Counted from the stretch's first letter, positions 42,192 to 51,356 are shown. The stretch is 64,000 nucleotides of DNA from Alkalihalobacterium alkalinitrilicum (GCF_002019605.1 NZ_KV917368.1:1507617-1571616); one strand, 5' to 3'. Numbers and translations: made by a program. Notes: a model not told the origin generated them from the letters alone.

Positions 42192-43325
42192 CTACGGGTT
42201 AGTTAATAAAGTTTGGACCGTTACAAATTGATAACCTTTTGCTCTTAGTTCATCTATAATTTTTGGCAAAGCTTCGACAGTTCCATCTAAAAGACGGGCA
42301 TTTGTTTGAAAGTTATGCTGCAAAACAATACCACCTGGAGTAACATCACGTTGAACAATCTCTAAGATCTCATCACCAGATAACCCACTCCAATCAAGTG
42401 TATCTACAGACCACATAATGACCCGAAAGCCCATTTCATTTAATAGGATCGCATCGGATTTAGTGATCGCGCCAAATGGAGGACGAAATAAATCTGGCTT
42501 CCTCCCAACTGTACTCTACATAATGTTTTGTGTCGTTGTAATCTCATCCATGATTTTCGAAGTCATTTGAAGTGGTAACGCTGGATGACTCCACGTATGA
42601 TTTGCAATACCGTGCCCTTCATCTACTATACGTTTCATAACATCAGGAAAAGTTTTAACTTGTTGTCCCATTACAAAGAAGGTCGCAGGAACACTTTTAC
42701 TTTTTAAAATATCTAAAATTGTTGGAGTATAGTATCCATCTGGTCCATCATCAAATGTTAGTGCCACTAATTTTTTTGAAGTGTTAGCTCTGTATGTAAA
42801 ATTGGGAGCTGATCGGATATTCGTTGTAATGAAGGTTCGTTCTATTTGCGGGTTATATGTTGCACCCATCCCAAATTTACGAGTGACATCTAATAGCGGA
42901 ACGAAGACCTCACCTGCATACTCAATCGTTTTAGTAGTTAATGGTTGGCGTTGCCATAGACCCGTCGTACGTATAAATTCATCGGAATAATTCTGTCCGA
43001 TTGGTAAAGCGAAGCGTTTATCTCCATAGCTAAAAACGACAGAGCGATATTGTTCATTCTGATCTACCCTAACACCCGTATGTTTTAAAAAAAGTGCTGG
43101 AACCATCAATTGGCCATCTCGCATAATATATTTTGTTATTACAGGTTGATTATCTATAAAAACAGGGGCTTCTGGTAGTTTAGACTCTTGTGCAAAAGTA
43201 GAAGTTGTAAAAATGGGAATAACAGTCATCAATAAAAGTAAACACATTACCTTCTGCAATATTTTACTATTGAATTGGTTTCGGATTGTTACCTTATGTT
43301 GTGTCATCGATTTCTCTCCTAGCAA
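42192..43325 (-). pseudogene. Secreted polysaccharide deacetylase gene with an in-frame TAG
   Basis: The frame of 378 codons is continuous apart from TAG at 42516-42518. The N-terminus has a signal peptide (VMCLLLLMTVIPIFTTSTFA), then a copper-amine-oxidase-N-like stalk domain (about residues 45-150). The NodB deacetylase domain starts at LVALTFDDGPDGYYTP near 172, has the metal His motif ANHTWSHPAL, then breaks at TTQNIM-stop. It resumes without frameshift with STVGRKPDLFRPPFGAI and WSVDTLDW, ending at 42192. The active site is therefore split. This is a pseudogene, unless readthrough occurs or the stop is a sequencing error. Confidence 0.8.
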
Positions 43326-43462
43326 TGGAATATAAAATACAGATATTTATTATATTTTCCAAATCGCTAGTAAAATATTTAAAAAGAAAGGCAAATACCC
43401 GTATTTTTATTCTAGACCATTTACCTTAAATTAGTTCATAGACCGATTATATTAATAAGCTA

Positions 43463-43858
43463 CTAAAATACTTTAGATACTTTCTTCACACGTTCTCGAC
43501 CTTTACATTCTCCTACTGGTACTTCTGGCTGTCTAATAAAGCTTTCTCCATTAAAACGATGACTTACTTTTTCGAATAAGCTATCATCAGTAATTAACGA
43601 TGCAATAAGCTGGTTAGCATCTTCTGGTTTTAAGTCTTTATACCATATTCCCTCTGGGTATACAATTAACACACATCTATCTTGGCATCGTCCATTACAT
43701 TTAGTCCTCGTCGTATGAATTTTCTCATCTAGACCTAAGTTAGCTACCTCATTTCTAACCGACTGTGTAAGTTCTTCGGCTCCCGCTTTATTACAACTAC
43801 TTCCATTACAAATTAATAAATGGTGTTTTGTTTCTGATAAATCCCAAGTCGCCATTTC
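43463..43858 (-). CDS. Thioredoxin-like [2Fe-2S] ferredoxin under cobalamin riboswitch control
   Basis: The frame ends at 43463; ATG 43858 (MATWDLSETKHHLLICNGSS) is a likely start, with an alternative four codons upstream at 43870. CNGSSCNKAG near residue 16 and CNGRCQDRCVLIVYP near residue 55 provide the four cysteines of thioredoxin-fold [2Fe-2S] ferredoxins. A cobalamin riboswitch and terminator lie directly upstream on the same strand, so expression should fall when cobalamin is plentiful. This suggests a redox role in corrinoid synthesis or salvage, comparable to the ferredoxin-like proteins found in Bacillus cobalamin operons. Confidence 0.78.
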   Translation of the reverse strand, partial: EMATWDLSETKHHLLICNGSSCNKAGAEELTQSVRNEVANLGLDEKIHTTRTKCNGRCQDRCVLIVYPEGIWYKDLKPEDANQLIASLITDDSLFEKVSHRFNGESFIRQPEVPVGECKGRERVKKVSKVF

Positions 43859-43890
43859 AAATCCCCCCAATATGTTATAAAAAATAAAAA

Positions 43891-43924
43891 AGCATCCCTG
43901 ACTTTAAAAGAGGTCAGAAATGCT
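43891..43924 (-). terminator. Riboswitch-controlled terminator in front of the ferredoxin gene
   Basis: In minus-strand sense, GAGCAT..CTGACCTC pairs with GTCAG..ATGCT, followed by seven T. Lying between the cobalamin riboswitch and the start codon, it is the likely expression platform for transcriptional attenuation. Confidence 0.8.
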
Positions 43925-43984
43925 CAAAAAACATAAATTATCCGCATACTAACCACTTCCCTATCAATCCCGTAGGTCAAACAG

Positions 43985-44185
43985 TGATGTTAAAATAGGC
44001 AGGTCTCCTGACTTAGGGTATAACTTCCAGTTCTTCCCAGGCATTGCCCAGTGGTATATCTGAAAGAATCAGTAAATGTACTGATACCCAACACAGTGGC
44101 GGGTCCGTGTCGGCTTTGAACCGAACTTCCCTATTAAGCTAATAAAAGTATTTTATGCTTTTATCTAGCACCTATTTTCAACGAT
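43985..44185 (-). ncRNA. Cobalamin (adenosylcobalamin-type) riboswitch
   Basis: Read on the minus strand the segment has the canonical order of cobalamin riboswitch blocks: a P1-side TAGGTG, TTAATAGGGAA, the highly conserved GCCGACACGGACCCGCCACTGT, GCCACTGGG-like ACCACTGGGCAA and TGCCTGGGAAG, then AAGTCAGGAGACCTGCCTATT closing the structure. A U-tailed terminator and the ferredoxin-like gene follow, so ligand binding should cause termination. Confidence 0.93.
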
Positions 44186-44268
44186 ATAAAGTTTTATATG
44201 AAACTAGTAAATATATTTCTTGTTGTTAATACTATTCGTAATTAGTGAAATTGTCAATACATGGTACA

Positions 44269-45015
44269 TTATTGTAAAGTTAAAATGACTGGCCCATTTT
44301 TTGTAATTGCCAAGGTATGTTCGTATTGAGCTGACAGTTTCCCATCGACCGTTCTAGCCGTCCATCCGTTTGAGTCCATTTGACTATACCATATCCCTTC
44401 ATTTACCATTGGCTCGATCGTAATGACCATCCCTTCTTTTAACCTAGAACCTTTTCCTGGAGATCCGAAGTGTGGAATTTGTGGATCTTCATGTATTGTT
44501 GGCCCTATCCCATGCCCCGTAAAATCTCGGACGACTGAGAAACCTTCTGATTCTACATAAGATTGAATCGCATGACCAATATCACCAAGCCTGTTTCCAA
44601 CCTGTGCTTGTTCAATACCTTTGTACAACGATTTTTTAGTAACCTCTAATAAATGATTAACCTTCTGTGTAACGTTTCCTACAGCATAGGTCCATGCTGA
44701 GTCTGCTAATCCCCCATTTAAATTAACCACCATGTCAATAGTAACAATATCACCATTTTTTAAAGGTGTTTTCCTTGGAAACCCGTGACAAATTTCATCA
44801 TTTATGGAAGCACACGTAGCAAATTGATATCCTTTATAACCTTTTTGTTCAGGTGTTGCTCCATTTTGAACTAGAAATTCTTCCACAAAACGATCAATTT
44901 CTATAGTTGTAATCCCTGGCTTTATTATTTTTGAAATTTCTTTATGGCAAGCTGCTAATAATTTCCCTGTTTCCATCATTTGATTGATTTCTCGTTCTGA
45001 TTTTAAAGTAATCAT
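44269..45015 (-). CDS. map: Type I methionine aminopeptidase
   Basis: The 248-residue enzyme removes initiator Met from nascent proteins. Metal ligands are in place: Asp in VTIDMVVNLNGG (near 95) and LADSAW (near 106), His in GHGIGPTIHE (near 169), Glu in TIEPMV (near 202) and Glu in QYEHTLAI (near 234). The length matches the second Bacillus paralogue (YflG/MapB type). It lies outside a ribosomal-protein operon, which also suggests the accessory copy. No terminator was seen between it and the downstream riboswitch. Confidence 0.9.
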   Translation of the reverse strand: MITLKSEREINQMMETGKLLAACHKEISKIIKPGITTIEIDRFVEEFLVQNGATPEQKGYKGYQFATCASINDEICHGFPRKTPLKNGDIVTIDMVVNLNGGLADSAWTYAVGNVTQKVNHLLEVTKKSLYKGIEQAQVGNRLGDIGHAIQSYVESEGFSVVRDFTGHGIGPTIHEDPQIPHFGSPGKGSRLKEGMVITIEPMVNEGIWYSQMDSNGWTARTVDGKLSAQYEHTLAITKNGPVILTLQ

Positions 45016-45205
45016 ATAAATTCCCCCACTTTCATTAATCCGATAAGTTCATATATGTATTATTTTCACCTTAACAAGTTCTAAAACAAAACCGAAATTT
45101 CTAAAAATTACTTCTACTTTTTGTCTATACCTCTTATTTTACATAATTACTACTTTTTATGTAAATTTTTAAGGAATTTAGCAGTACTTTTGGTCCAAAA
45201 GTAAA

Positions 45206-45228
45206 GGAGTTGCCCATAAGACAACTCC
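45206..45228 (-). terminator. Terminator of the TPR-GTPase gene
   Basis: GGAGTTG and CAACTCC arms enclose a nine-base loop; TTTACTTTT follows on the minus strand. Confidence 0.7.
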
Positions 45229-45288
45229 CAGTTAGTATAGGTATTTTAAAAAATGGGAGAAATGCCATTCACCTATTGTTATTATTTT

Positions 45289-48057
45289 TTATGAATAGGA
45301 AGGGCTTCTTTCAATTTCTACTTGCATCCATTCATATTGACGTAATCTCACTTCAAAAAGTGTAATAGGATCAAGATACTTTTCTGGATTCGCTTTTAAC
45401 TGTTCCAATGTCTCCTTTTTTTGCTGAATTGCTTGTTGTTCTTCCTCCATAACTTCCTGAATAACACTGAAAGGTTCTCTAAAGAACATCGTAATATCAC
45501 GAGTTAAGCCTTTTTCAAACAATTCAAATTGAAGGATAAACTGTTTAGTAACCGTTGTAGCTAACTTATCGTAATCTTCGTTTTCAATCAACTTTTTGTA
45601 CATCGTACATAACATCGACTTGTTAGGGCGAAGAGTGCCAAATAGTTTTCCAGCGCTTTTTAACACTAATTGTGACGGTGTTGATCTGTTTAGAATATTC
45701 ATGTTATCTAATTGTATTCCATTTGCTAAACGATGTGCATCACGAGACCAATCATCTAGTACCTTAAAGTCACAATTCAGCTTTAAGCGCTGCTCCCCGT
45801 ACATTCTATTGAACCCTTCACTCATTTCTTCTAAGTAATCTTGACTTTGATAAAATTCATCAGTAGCCAGTTCAATCCAGCCTTGGATGGCTTTTGAAAA
45901 CCTCGGTAAAACGGTATGTTGAATATAATTCTGTACTCTTTCGTTCATCTCTTGATTAAGTTCAATATGGATTTTGCGGAAGTCACTATTTTCTTTTATG
46001 AGTGCTGAACAATCGCGTATTAATTTCGGTATTGTCGTTTTTAAATCGTACTTTATATCTTCTTTCAACGTGTGATATGAGCTTTGTATGATTTGCATCT
46101 TTTCCTTTTCTAAGTCACTTAACTGATGTTTAGCTCCATTTAACTTAGATACGATATCTTCTTTCCATATAATTAATTCTGCCATTTCATTTTCAGTTTC
46201 AACTCGTCTTTTCAATAGGTAGGTTAAGGCTTCTCTAATGTAAAATAATAATTTCTGATTTCGGCGTTCCACTAGCGATTTTTGATCAAAACCCATCCTA
46301 ATAAATTGTGAAAATCCTTCGACTTGTTTGCTGCTCTTATTATGCTTAGAAAAAGGAAATATCTTCGCTCTCGGAAAATGAGGTTTAATTCTCATTCGAA
46401 TTTCTTCAACCATTTTCGAAACTTCTTCTTCATGATAAATCGTGTCTGTTTTTAATAAGAAATGAACTGGTAAATTAGGAATTTGTTCTTGAACTTTCAG
46501 TAATAAATCACGTTCTCTATCAGTGAAAAGAGTGGTAGCCGTTAAAATGAATAACAAACTATCAGCTAGATGAACAAATTTCAGTTCATCATTTTTATTA
46601 TTTTTTATTGCTTCATAAGTACTTGGATCAAAATCAGGAATATCCATAACCGTCAATTGATTTTCAAGTAGAAATTTGCTCGGCGCTTTAAAATGTACAA
46701 GTGATGTTTTTGAGAAATTTATATCACTCTCTTTCATTTCAGCTAAATCAATAAGGCTAGGTATTGTTTGTGTTGACGTATCCGTAATTTCATCTATTTG
46801 AATAGATTCATCATTTTCATAGAAAACAACGGTCGAAGGAGGGGGAGTTACGCTATTACTTCCTAATAAAGAATTAATAAAAGCCGTCTTACCGTTCCCT
46901 GTCATTCCAACTACCAATAGATGGTTTTCCTCGAAGTTTGCAACCTTTTCAACGGTCCATTTCAAGCGTAGATCGACATCTAATCCTCTAACTTCTGCCC
47001 ATTTTACTATTTCCTCAAACAATCTTTGTCCTGGTTCAATAGAAACACTATCATTTGTTGAATGTAGTAATGCTGTTTCAGCTTTTTGAATGGTAGTAGG
47101 ACTCATCGAGTTCTCAAACATTTCATTCCATGCAAGTACTGACGTAGCTGAAAATAAAATATGTGAATGATCTGCTAAATATAACCAATTCGTAAGCAAG
47201 CTGGGGACAATATGCGAAATTTCATCGATAAAATATTGTCCATTTACTAATTCAACATACGTTTCTTGATATTTCGCTGACACTTTAGACCAAATAGCGG
47301 ATGGATCTTGTTCAAGTCTTAGGAATAGGCCATCGATCTCACTAAGCCATGCAAAATAAAACTCACCACCTTCATAACTATTCCACATTGATACAACAAG
47401 CTGTTCAAAGCTAACTTGGTTTACATCAAATAACACTTCTAGTGGTTTTAAGAAGTAATCTGGTGAAATTTGTTTTGTTAACCCTTCGTCCACATAGTTT
47501 TTGAGAATATCGAACCAATCAAGCCCTTTCGTACGAATAGCCTCATCAACAGCAAGTTCAATGGCACTACTCCAATCACGATATTTTTCAAAAAATGCCC
47601 TTGCCAATTCTGTTACATTCGGATAGTCAGGGTTTAAAGAAACCGCTTCCTTTATAACATCCGCTGCAAAATCAAGTTCCCCTTGCTCGTTATAAATTGA
47701 AAATAATTGCAATGCTACTTCCGTGTTTAATGTCAAACTCTCACTATTAATCGATTTATAAAGGTCAACTGCAGTTGGTAGTAATTTCAACTCAAAGTAC
47801 GCATCTGCCATATTTTTTCTAGCCCATTGCTCTAAGTCGTTATGTATTTTTTCCCATTTAAAGATAGCAGCTTCATAATCTTTATAATTGTAATAAACCT
47901 CTCCTTGAGAATATCGAATATAAGAAACATCTACCTCTTCTTTACCTAATTTCCCCATGTACAAATGTCCAAGAATTTGTACAGGATCATTGTCCTCATG
48001 ATCAATCATTAAGTTTTCATAATATTTTTTTTGGATCAGTTGTTTTTCTAAAGTCAT
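45289..48057 (-). CDS. Dynamin-like GTPase with N-terminal TPR-like region
   Basis: The 922-residue protein has three parts. Residues about 40-190 are helical repeats of TPR type (QGEVYYNYKDYEAAIFKWEK, LYKSINSESLTLNTEVALQL). A GTPase domain follows, with P-loop VVGMTGNGKTAFINSLLG near 380-397, the threonine-bearing TPPPSTVV as switch I, DIPDFDPSTYEA as the G3 segment and LKTD as a degenerate G4. The C-terminal 330 residues are predicted long helices and coiled coils (KLNGAKHQLSDLEKEKMQII), as in dynamin stalks. Bacterial dynamin-like proteins remodel or repair membranes; fusion to TPR repeats is unusual. It has its own terminator and no obvious partner gene. Confidence 0.72.
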   Translation of the reverse strand: MTLEKQLIQKKYYENLMIDHEDNDPVQILGHLYMGKLGKEEVDVSYIRYSQGEVYYNYKDYEAAIFKWEKIHNDLEQWARKNMADAYFELKLLPTAVDLYKSINSESLTLNTEVALQLFSIYNEQGELDFAADVIKEAVSLNPDYPNVTELARAFFEKYRDWSSAIELAVDEAIRTKGLDWFDILKNYVDEGLTKQISPDYFLKPLEVLFDVNQVSFEQLVVSMWNSYEGGEFYFAWLSEIDGLFLRLEQDPSAIWSKVSAKYQETYVELVNGQYFIDEISHIVPSLLTNWLYLADHSHILFSATSVLAWNEMFENSMSPTTIQKAETALLHSTNDSVSIEPGQRLFEEIVKWAEVRGLDVDLRLKWTVEKVANFEENHLLVVGMTGNGKTAFINSLLGSNSVTPPPSTVVFYENDESIQIDEITDTSTQTIPSLIDLAEMKESDINFSKTSLVHFKAPSKFLLENQLTVMDIPDFDPSTYEAIKNNKNDELKFVHLADSLLFILTATTLFTDRERDLLLKVQEQIPNLPVHFLLKTDTIYHEEEVSKMVEEIRMRIKPHFPRAKIFPFSKHNKSSKQVEGFSQFIRMGFDQKSLVERRNQKLLFYIREALTYLLKRRVETENEMAELIIWKEDIVSKLNGAKHQLSDLEKEKMQIIQSSYHTLKEDIKYDLKTTIPKLIRDCSALIKENSDFRKIHIELNQEMNERVQNYIQHTVLPRFSKAIQGWIELATDEFYQSQDYLEEMSEGFNRMYGEQRLKLNCDFKVLDDWSRDAHRLANGIQLDNMNILNRSTPSQLVLKSAGKLFGTLRPNKSMLCTMYKKLIENEDYDKLATTVTKQFILQFELFEKGLTRDITMFFREPFSVIQEVMEEEQQAIQQKKETLEQLKANPEKYLDPITLFEVRLRQYEWMQVEIERSPSYS

Positions 48058-48570
48058 GTCTTACCCCCAAGTGTGATTTTTTAGTCGAATAAGCTTGTTA
48101 TTCTCTTTCCGTCTCAGTATCATTCAGAATTCAAGTTCCTTCCTTAAATAGTAGCAAATCTTTTTTTTACAAAGGTTTCAGTAATATTTCAATTTGACGT
48201 CAACATATGTAAAAAAACCGCAAAGCAAGTAATAGATCACACAAAGACGTCTTCCTTTCTTTTTAAATTCATCCTTAGTTTGTATTATTCATTTTTTAGG
48301 CTAACCTGTGATTTATAGAATACTTCATGTCCATCGCCAAATTGAGGTTGCCTATCATTAACTCCACACACTAAAAATTTCATATACTTCTATAGCAATC
48401 ACGTTAAAATCATGAAGACTTCTAAAAAACTAATCTAAGAACATCGCAAAAGTTGTAAAAGTCTCTAAGAGAAATGTTAAAGTCATGGTTTGACTATACA
48501 ATGCAATTCAAAGTGCGTAAGATGGCAACTGTAAACAGAAATACAATTTCCAGAAGGAGGTTTTTTCAAA
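48058..48570. other. Divergent intergenic region, no gene seen
   Basis: About 510 AT-rich bases separate the GTPase gene from the divergent acidic lipoprotein gene. I saw no reading frame with a ribosome site, no riboswitch fold and no repeat shared with the rest of the window. Confidence 0.5.
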
Positions 48571-48879
48571 ATGAAAAAACTATTATTAACAGCAGCATCA
48601 ACTATTCTTGCCGTAGGAGTTCTAGCAGCATGTGGAGATCAAGATGTTGATGATCCAACTATGAATGAAGAAACAGACTTTGGAACAGAAACGGAAAGCG
48701 ACATGGGTGGTTTTGAAGAAGAACCGACAATGGATGAAAGCCTAGATGAAGGAACAGAAGAATTTCCTGCTACAGAAGATGAGTCAAGTGACTTTGAATC
48801 CGATTTAGATATGGGTGAAGAAGAAGATTCTTTTGAATTTGAATCTGAAGAAAATGACTTAATGGAAGACGAATCTTAA
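48571..48879 (+). CDS. Small, extremely acidic lipoprotein
   Basis: AGAAGGAGG precedes ATG 48571. The first 20 residues, MKKLLLTAASTILAVGVLAA followed by Cys, form a classical lipoprotein signal. The remaining 80 residues are almost only Asp, Glu, Ser, Thr, Phe, Met and Gly, with repeated EETDFGTETESDMGGFEEEP-like blocks and no Lys or Arg. It would form a disordered polyanion on the outer face of the membrane. Such acidity is common for surface proteins of halophilic or alkaliphilic bacilli. I know no homologous function. Confidence 0.75.
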   Translation: MKKLLLTAASTILAVGVLAACGDQDVDDPTMNEETDFGTETESDMGGFEEEPTMDESLDEGTEEFPATEDESSDFESDLDMGEEEDSFEFESEENDLMEDES

Positions 48880-48907
48880 TTTAAAAATTTAGTTAGATTA
48901 CAATAAA

Positions 48908-48936
48908 CTATCAGTAGGGATAGTCCCTACTGATAG
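48908..48936 (+). terminator. Terminator of the acidic lipoprotein gene
   Basis: CTATCAGTAGGGA and TCCCTACTGATAG are perfectly complementary (13 bp) around TAG, 28 bases after the stop codon. A modest TATTTTTC follows. Confidence 0.75.
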
Positions 48937-49042
48937 ACTTCCTATTTTTCGTATTCTCTCCTCCATTCGTTTCACTAAACGACTAAAATCATGACATACT
49001 TTACACCTAATGACGTTAGTCTTAAAACGGAGGGATATATAA

Positions 49043-49399
49043 ATGGATAATTCCAATCATCAATCACAAAACCAGAGCCGTGATGAGGAAAACAATCATT
49101 TGCCAAACGACTACCATACGTCAATTGAACAAAAAGGTACAAGAGGTAGAAAACCTTGGTATAATCAAGGGTGGTTATGGCTGCTTGTTGCTTTAATTGG
49201 GATAGGTGTTCTATTTTTCGGTTTTTCTAGTTTAATTGAGGAAATTGGAAAAATGAATGAATCATTACAAGGGCAAACTAACGCCATCAACGAGCAAAAT
49301 GACGTTTTGCACTCCATCAGAGAAGGTATAAATGATATGACGGTGGCTATTAGAGATGCCTTTACTACCATTAAAAATTCTATTCAAGGCTCTGTTTAA
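49043..49399 (+). CDS. Single-pass membrane protein with coiled-coil ectodomain
   Basis: CGGAGGG precedes ATG 49043. The 118-residue product has a hydrophilic Asn/Gln/His-rich N-terminus, one transmembrane helix (GWLWLLVALIGIGVLFFGF, about residues 43-61) and a heptad-patterned tail (EIGKMNESLQGQTNAINEQ) likely outside the cell. I do not recognise a family. It follows the acidic lipoprotein gene by 163 bases after a terminator, so it is a separate unit. Confidence 0.65.
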   Translation: MDNSNHQSQNQSRDEENNHLPNDYHTSIEQKGTRGRKPWYNQGWLWLLVALIGIGVLFFGFSSLIEEIGKMNESLQGQTNAINEQNDVLHSIREGINDMTVAIRDAFTTIKNSIQGSV

Positions 49400-49474
49400 A
49401 TAATCTCAAACAATGAATTTTATAAATCCAATGGATGGTTCAAGGTTGGCAAATGAATAATGATATAAAATAGG

Positions 49475-49590
49475 GGGATGTCTCAAAAGCCCCAAAAATA
49501 AACCTGATGAGAAATTTCTCATCAGGTTTTTATTTTGCTCCCTATTATTTGGATCTTGCGAGCGATGATCGACCATCGCTCGCTTCTTCA
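49475..49590. repeat. Insertion-sequence end relic with two perfect hairpins
   Basis: GGGGGATGTCTCAAAAG at 49474-49490 looks like the end of an IS1182-type element. It is followed by AAACCTGATGAG/CTCATCAGGTTT (49500-49529) and GCGAGCGATG/CATCGCTCGC (49558-49583), both perfect stems. The first has a T-run and can also act as a terminator for the preceding gene. No transposase frame remains. Confidence 0.4.
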
Positions 49591-49802
49591 AATTTTGGAC
49601 TTAAGCAATTAATCCTAGTGCAATATATACTTTCTGGATCGTAAAAATCTCTCCACGCCGCACAAAAAATTAACGTTCCCCAAAAGATTAAATTCCAGCC
49701 GTATTCCACAATGGAAGGAGATTTTGCCAACCATTTTGTTTGACAACAGTGCTAATTCGCTCATAAAAATAACGATGGTAAGAAAATCAGAACTCTGGTT
49801 TT

Positions 49803-50976
49803 TTAATTGATAAATTCTGTAAATCCTAATACAAAGATTACCCAAATACCGATTAGCATATGAGAAACACAAACGCCAATGAATGATTTTTGTCTAGCAA
49901 ACATCCAGCCCAAAATAGTCCAGGGGCAAATGCAGCAAGGGCAAAAAGTGTCCCAATATGTGAGTGTGCCATCGCAAATAATAAATTCGATAGAATAATT
50001 GATTTTAGATGATTTCCTTTTGCTTTAGGTAAAAAACGATAAAAAGCTGATTGTAAACCTGCTCTAGCGATAAACTCCTGTACAACCGAAAATAAAATAT
50101 AGACAACAATCGTTAATGTAAAAATCGAGTAGTTAAAACCAAATTCTGAAAATGCTGCAGTCGGGTTAAATTAAGCATAATCAGAAAATGCTGGTATGAA
50201 GGTAATGAGTCCCCACTTTAACACAAGGAAGAAAAATAATATTGGAAGTGTTAAAACAATCGCATCTTTAACATGAACCTTCCATTTATCCATCGTTAAT
50301 CCAAACGATTGCATTGGATAACCACTCTTCTTTAAAATTACGTACATGACGCCTGCAAATCCCATCAATAGACCGACATCTACGAATGTCGAAACACCGT
50401 GATAGTCAACAAAATGTGTAAGTGACATTAGCATAAGTGTGTAAATAGACAAGACGATTAATAAATTCGTAGCGAGTAACCCTAAAGCTTTATAAGATTT
50501 TTGTTCTTTATGTTGAATTTTCTCTTTTTCTATTAATATATCATTTTTTTGTTCTACTTCTGTTGAAAGTTGTTTTACCATTTTACTTAGAAGTTTGACA
50601 TATAATGTTTTATATTTTGGATCATTAAATAGTTTTCTAGATCTATCTTAATTAAAAGGGATGGTTATCTTGTTTTTATAGAAGTTGTAGCACATTTTTC
50701 ACCTTCTATCTGGGCTAAATCACCGATGATATCTCCACCCTTTAGTACTCTTAATAATTGTTCTCCTTCCACCTTTTCCTTATATAATCCAACACTACCC
50801 GTCTTAATCAAGATTACAGATGGTTCTATATCTCCTTCTCGAATTATATATTCATCTTTTTCTATCATATATGCATGAGAAAATTTAGTAATAATATTGA
50901 CTTCATCATCTGTTAAACCTGTTATATACGGATTGCTCTTCATCTCAGTAAATAAATCAATCGTTGTACTCGTCAT
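49803..50976 (-). pseudogene. Decayed gene: cyclic-nucleotide-binding domain plus CPBP membrane protease
   Basis: AGGAGCGG precedes ATG 50976, which opens a CAP-type cyclic-nucleotide-binding domain (YMIEKDEYIIREGDIEPSVI, VLKGGDIIGDLAQIEGEKC) that stops at 50665. Similar-frame sequence continues past that stop (IDLENYLMIQNIKHYM). After a shift, the frame opening at 50581 encodes membrane helices and stops at 50171 (FIPAFSDYA). Beyond that stop the same frame gives SVVQEFIARAGLQSAFYRFL and FAMAHSHIG, the Glu/Arg and His motifs of CPBP (CAAX-type) proteases. A last shift near 49925 leads to the true C-terminus, VIFVLGFTEFIN, stop 49803. Several stops and shifts make this a clear pseudogene. Confidence 0.7.
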
Positions 50977-51120
50977 GTAAATCCGCTCCTAGTTTAGCAG
51001 TGGTGCTATAGTATAATATCTTTCTATTATAATTGATGATGCATATCGATTATAGTAGAATTGGGACAGTAATATTTAGTAAGTCAGACGGATATTACAA
51101 ACTATTATAATTAAGATGAC

Positions 51121-51356
51121 GCGAAAGTTGGATGTCCCCTTAAGCATAAAGTGAAACTTCCATTATTTAGGGGTCTCCTCTTCCCCACTGATGGTTAGTT
51201 GGATAGGCCCACACGATGCGGGTCACACAGACGGGCAACAGGACGTGGCGCATTTAGTCTGTGTTCATTTATTTACTGGCAGTATATCCCCCACTTATCC
51301 TTCTTTGATTCCTCGAAGTCTAGAAGTGGGGATATTACTGCCAGTTGTTGCGGGAC
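51121..51356 (+). mobile_element. IS200/IS605-like right end with structured omega-RNA-like sequence, no tnpB
   Basis: The element can be folded as successive stems: CCATTATTTAGGGG.. with CCCCACTGATGG, GGCCCACA/TGCGGGTC, ACACAGAC (51225-51232) with GTCTGTGT (51257-51264), and a terminal 19-base inverted repeat, GGCAGTATATCCCCCACTT (51278-51296) with AAGTGGGGATATTACTGCC (51324-51342). The tail CAGTTGTTGCGGGAC follows. Parts recur at 26817-26968, 4998-5029 and 56575-56603. A stem-loop just inside a transposon end preceded by a folded RNA is what IS605/IS1341 right ends (TnpB omega-RNAs) look like, but no tnpB frame is nearby. Confidence 0.55.

Noticed and set aside
49615..49872. 85-residue minus-strand frame MCFSYANRYLGN
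   Set aside because: It overlaps the frameshifted 3' end of the CPBP-type pseudogene and IS-like relic sequence in another frame, with no ribosome site.
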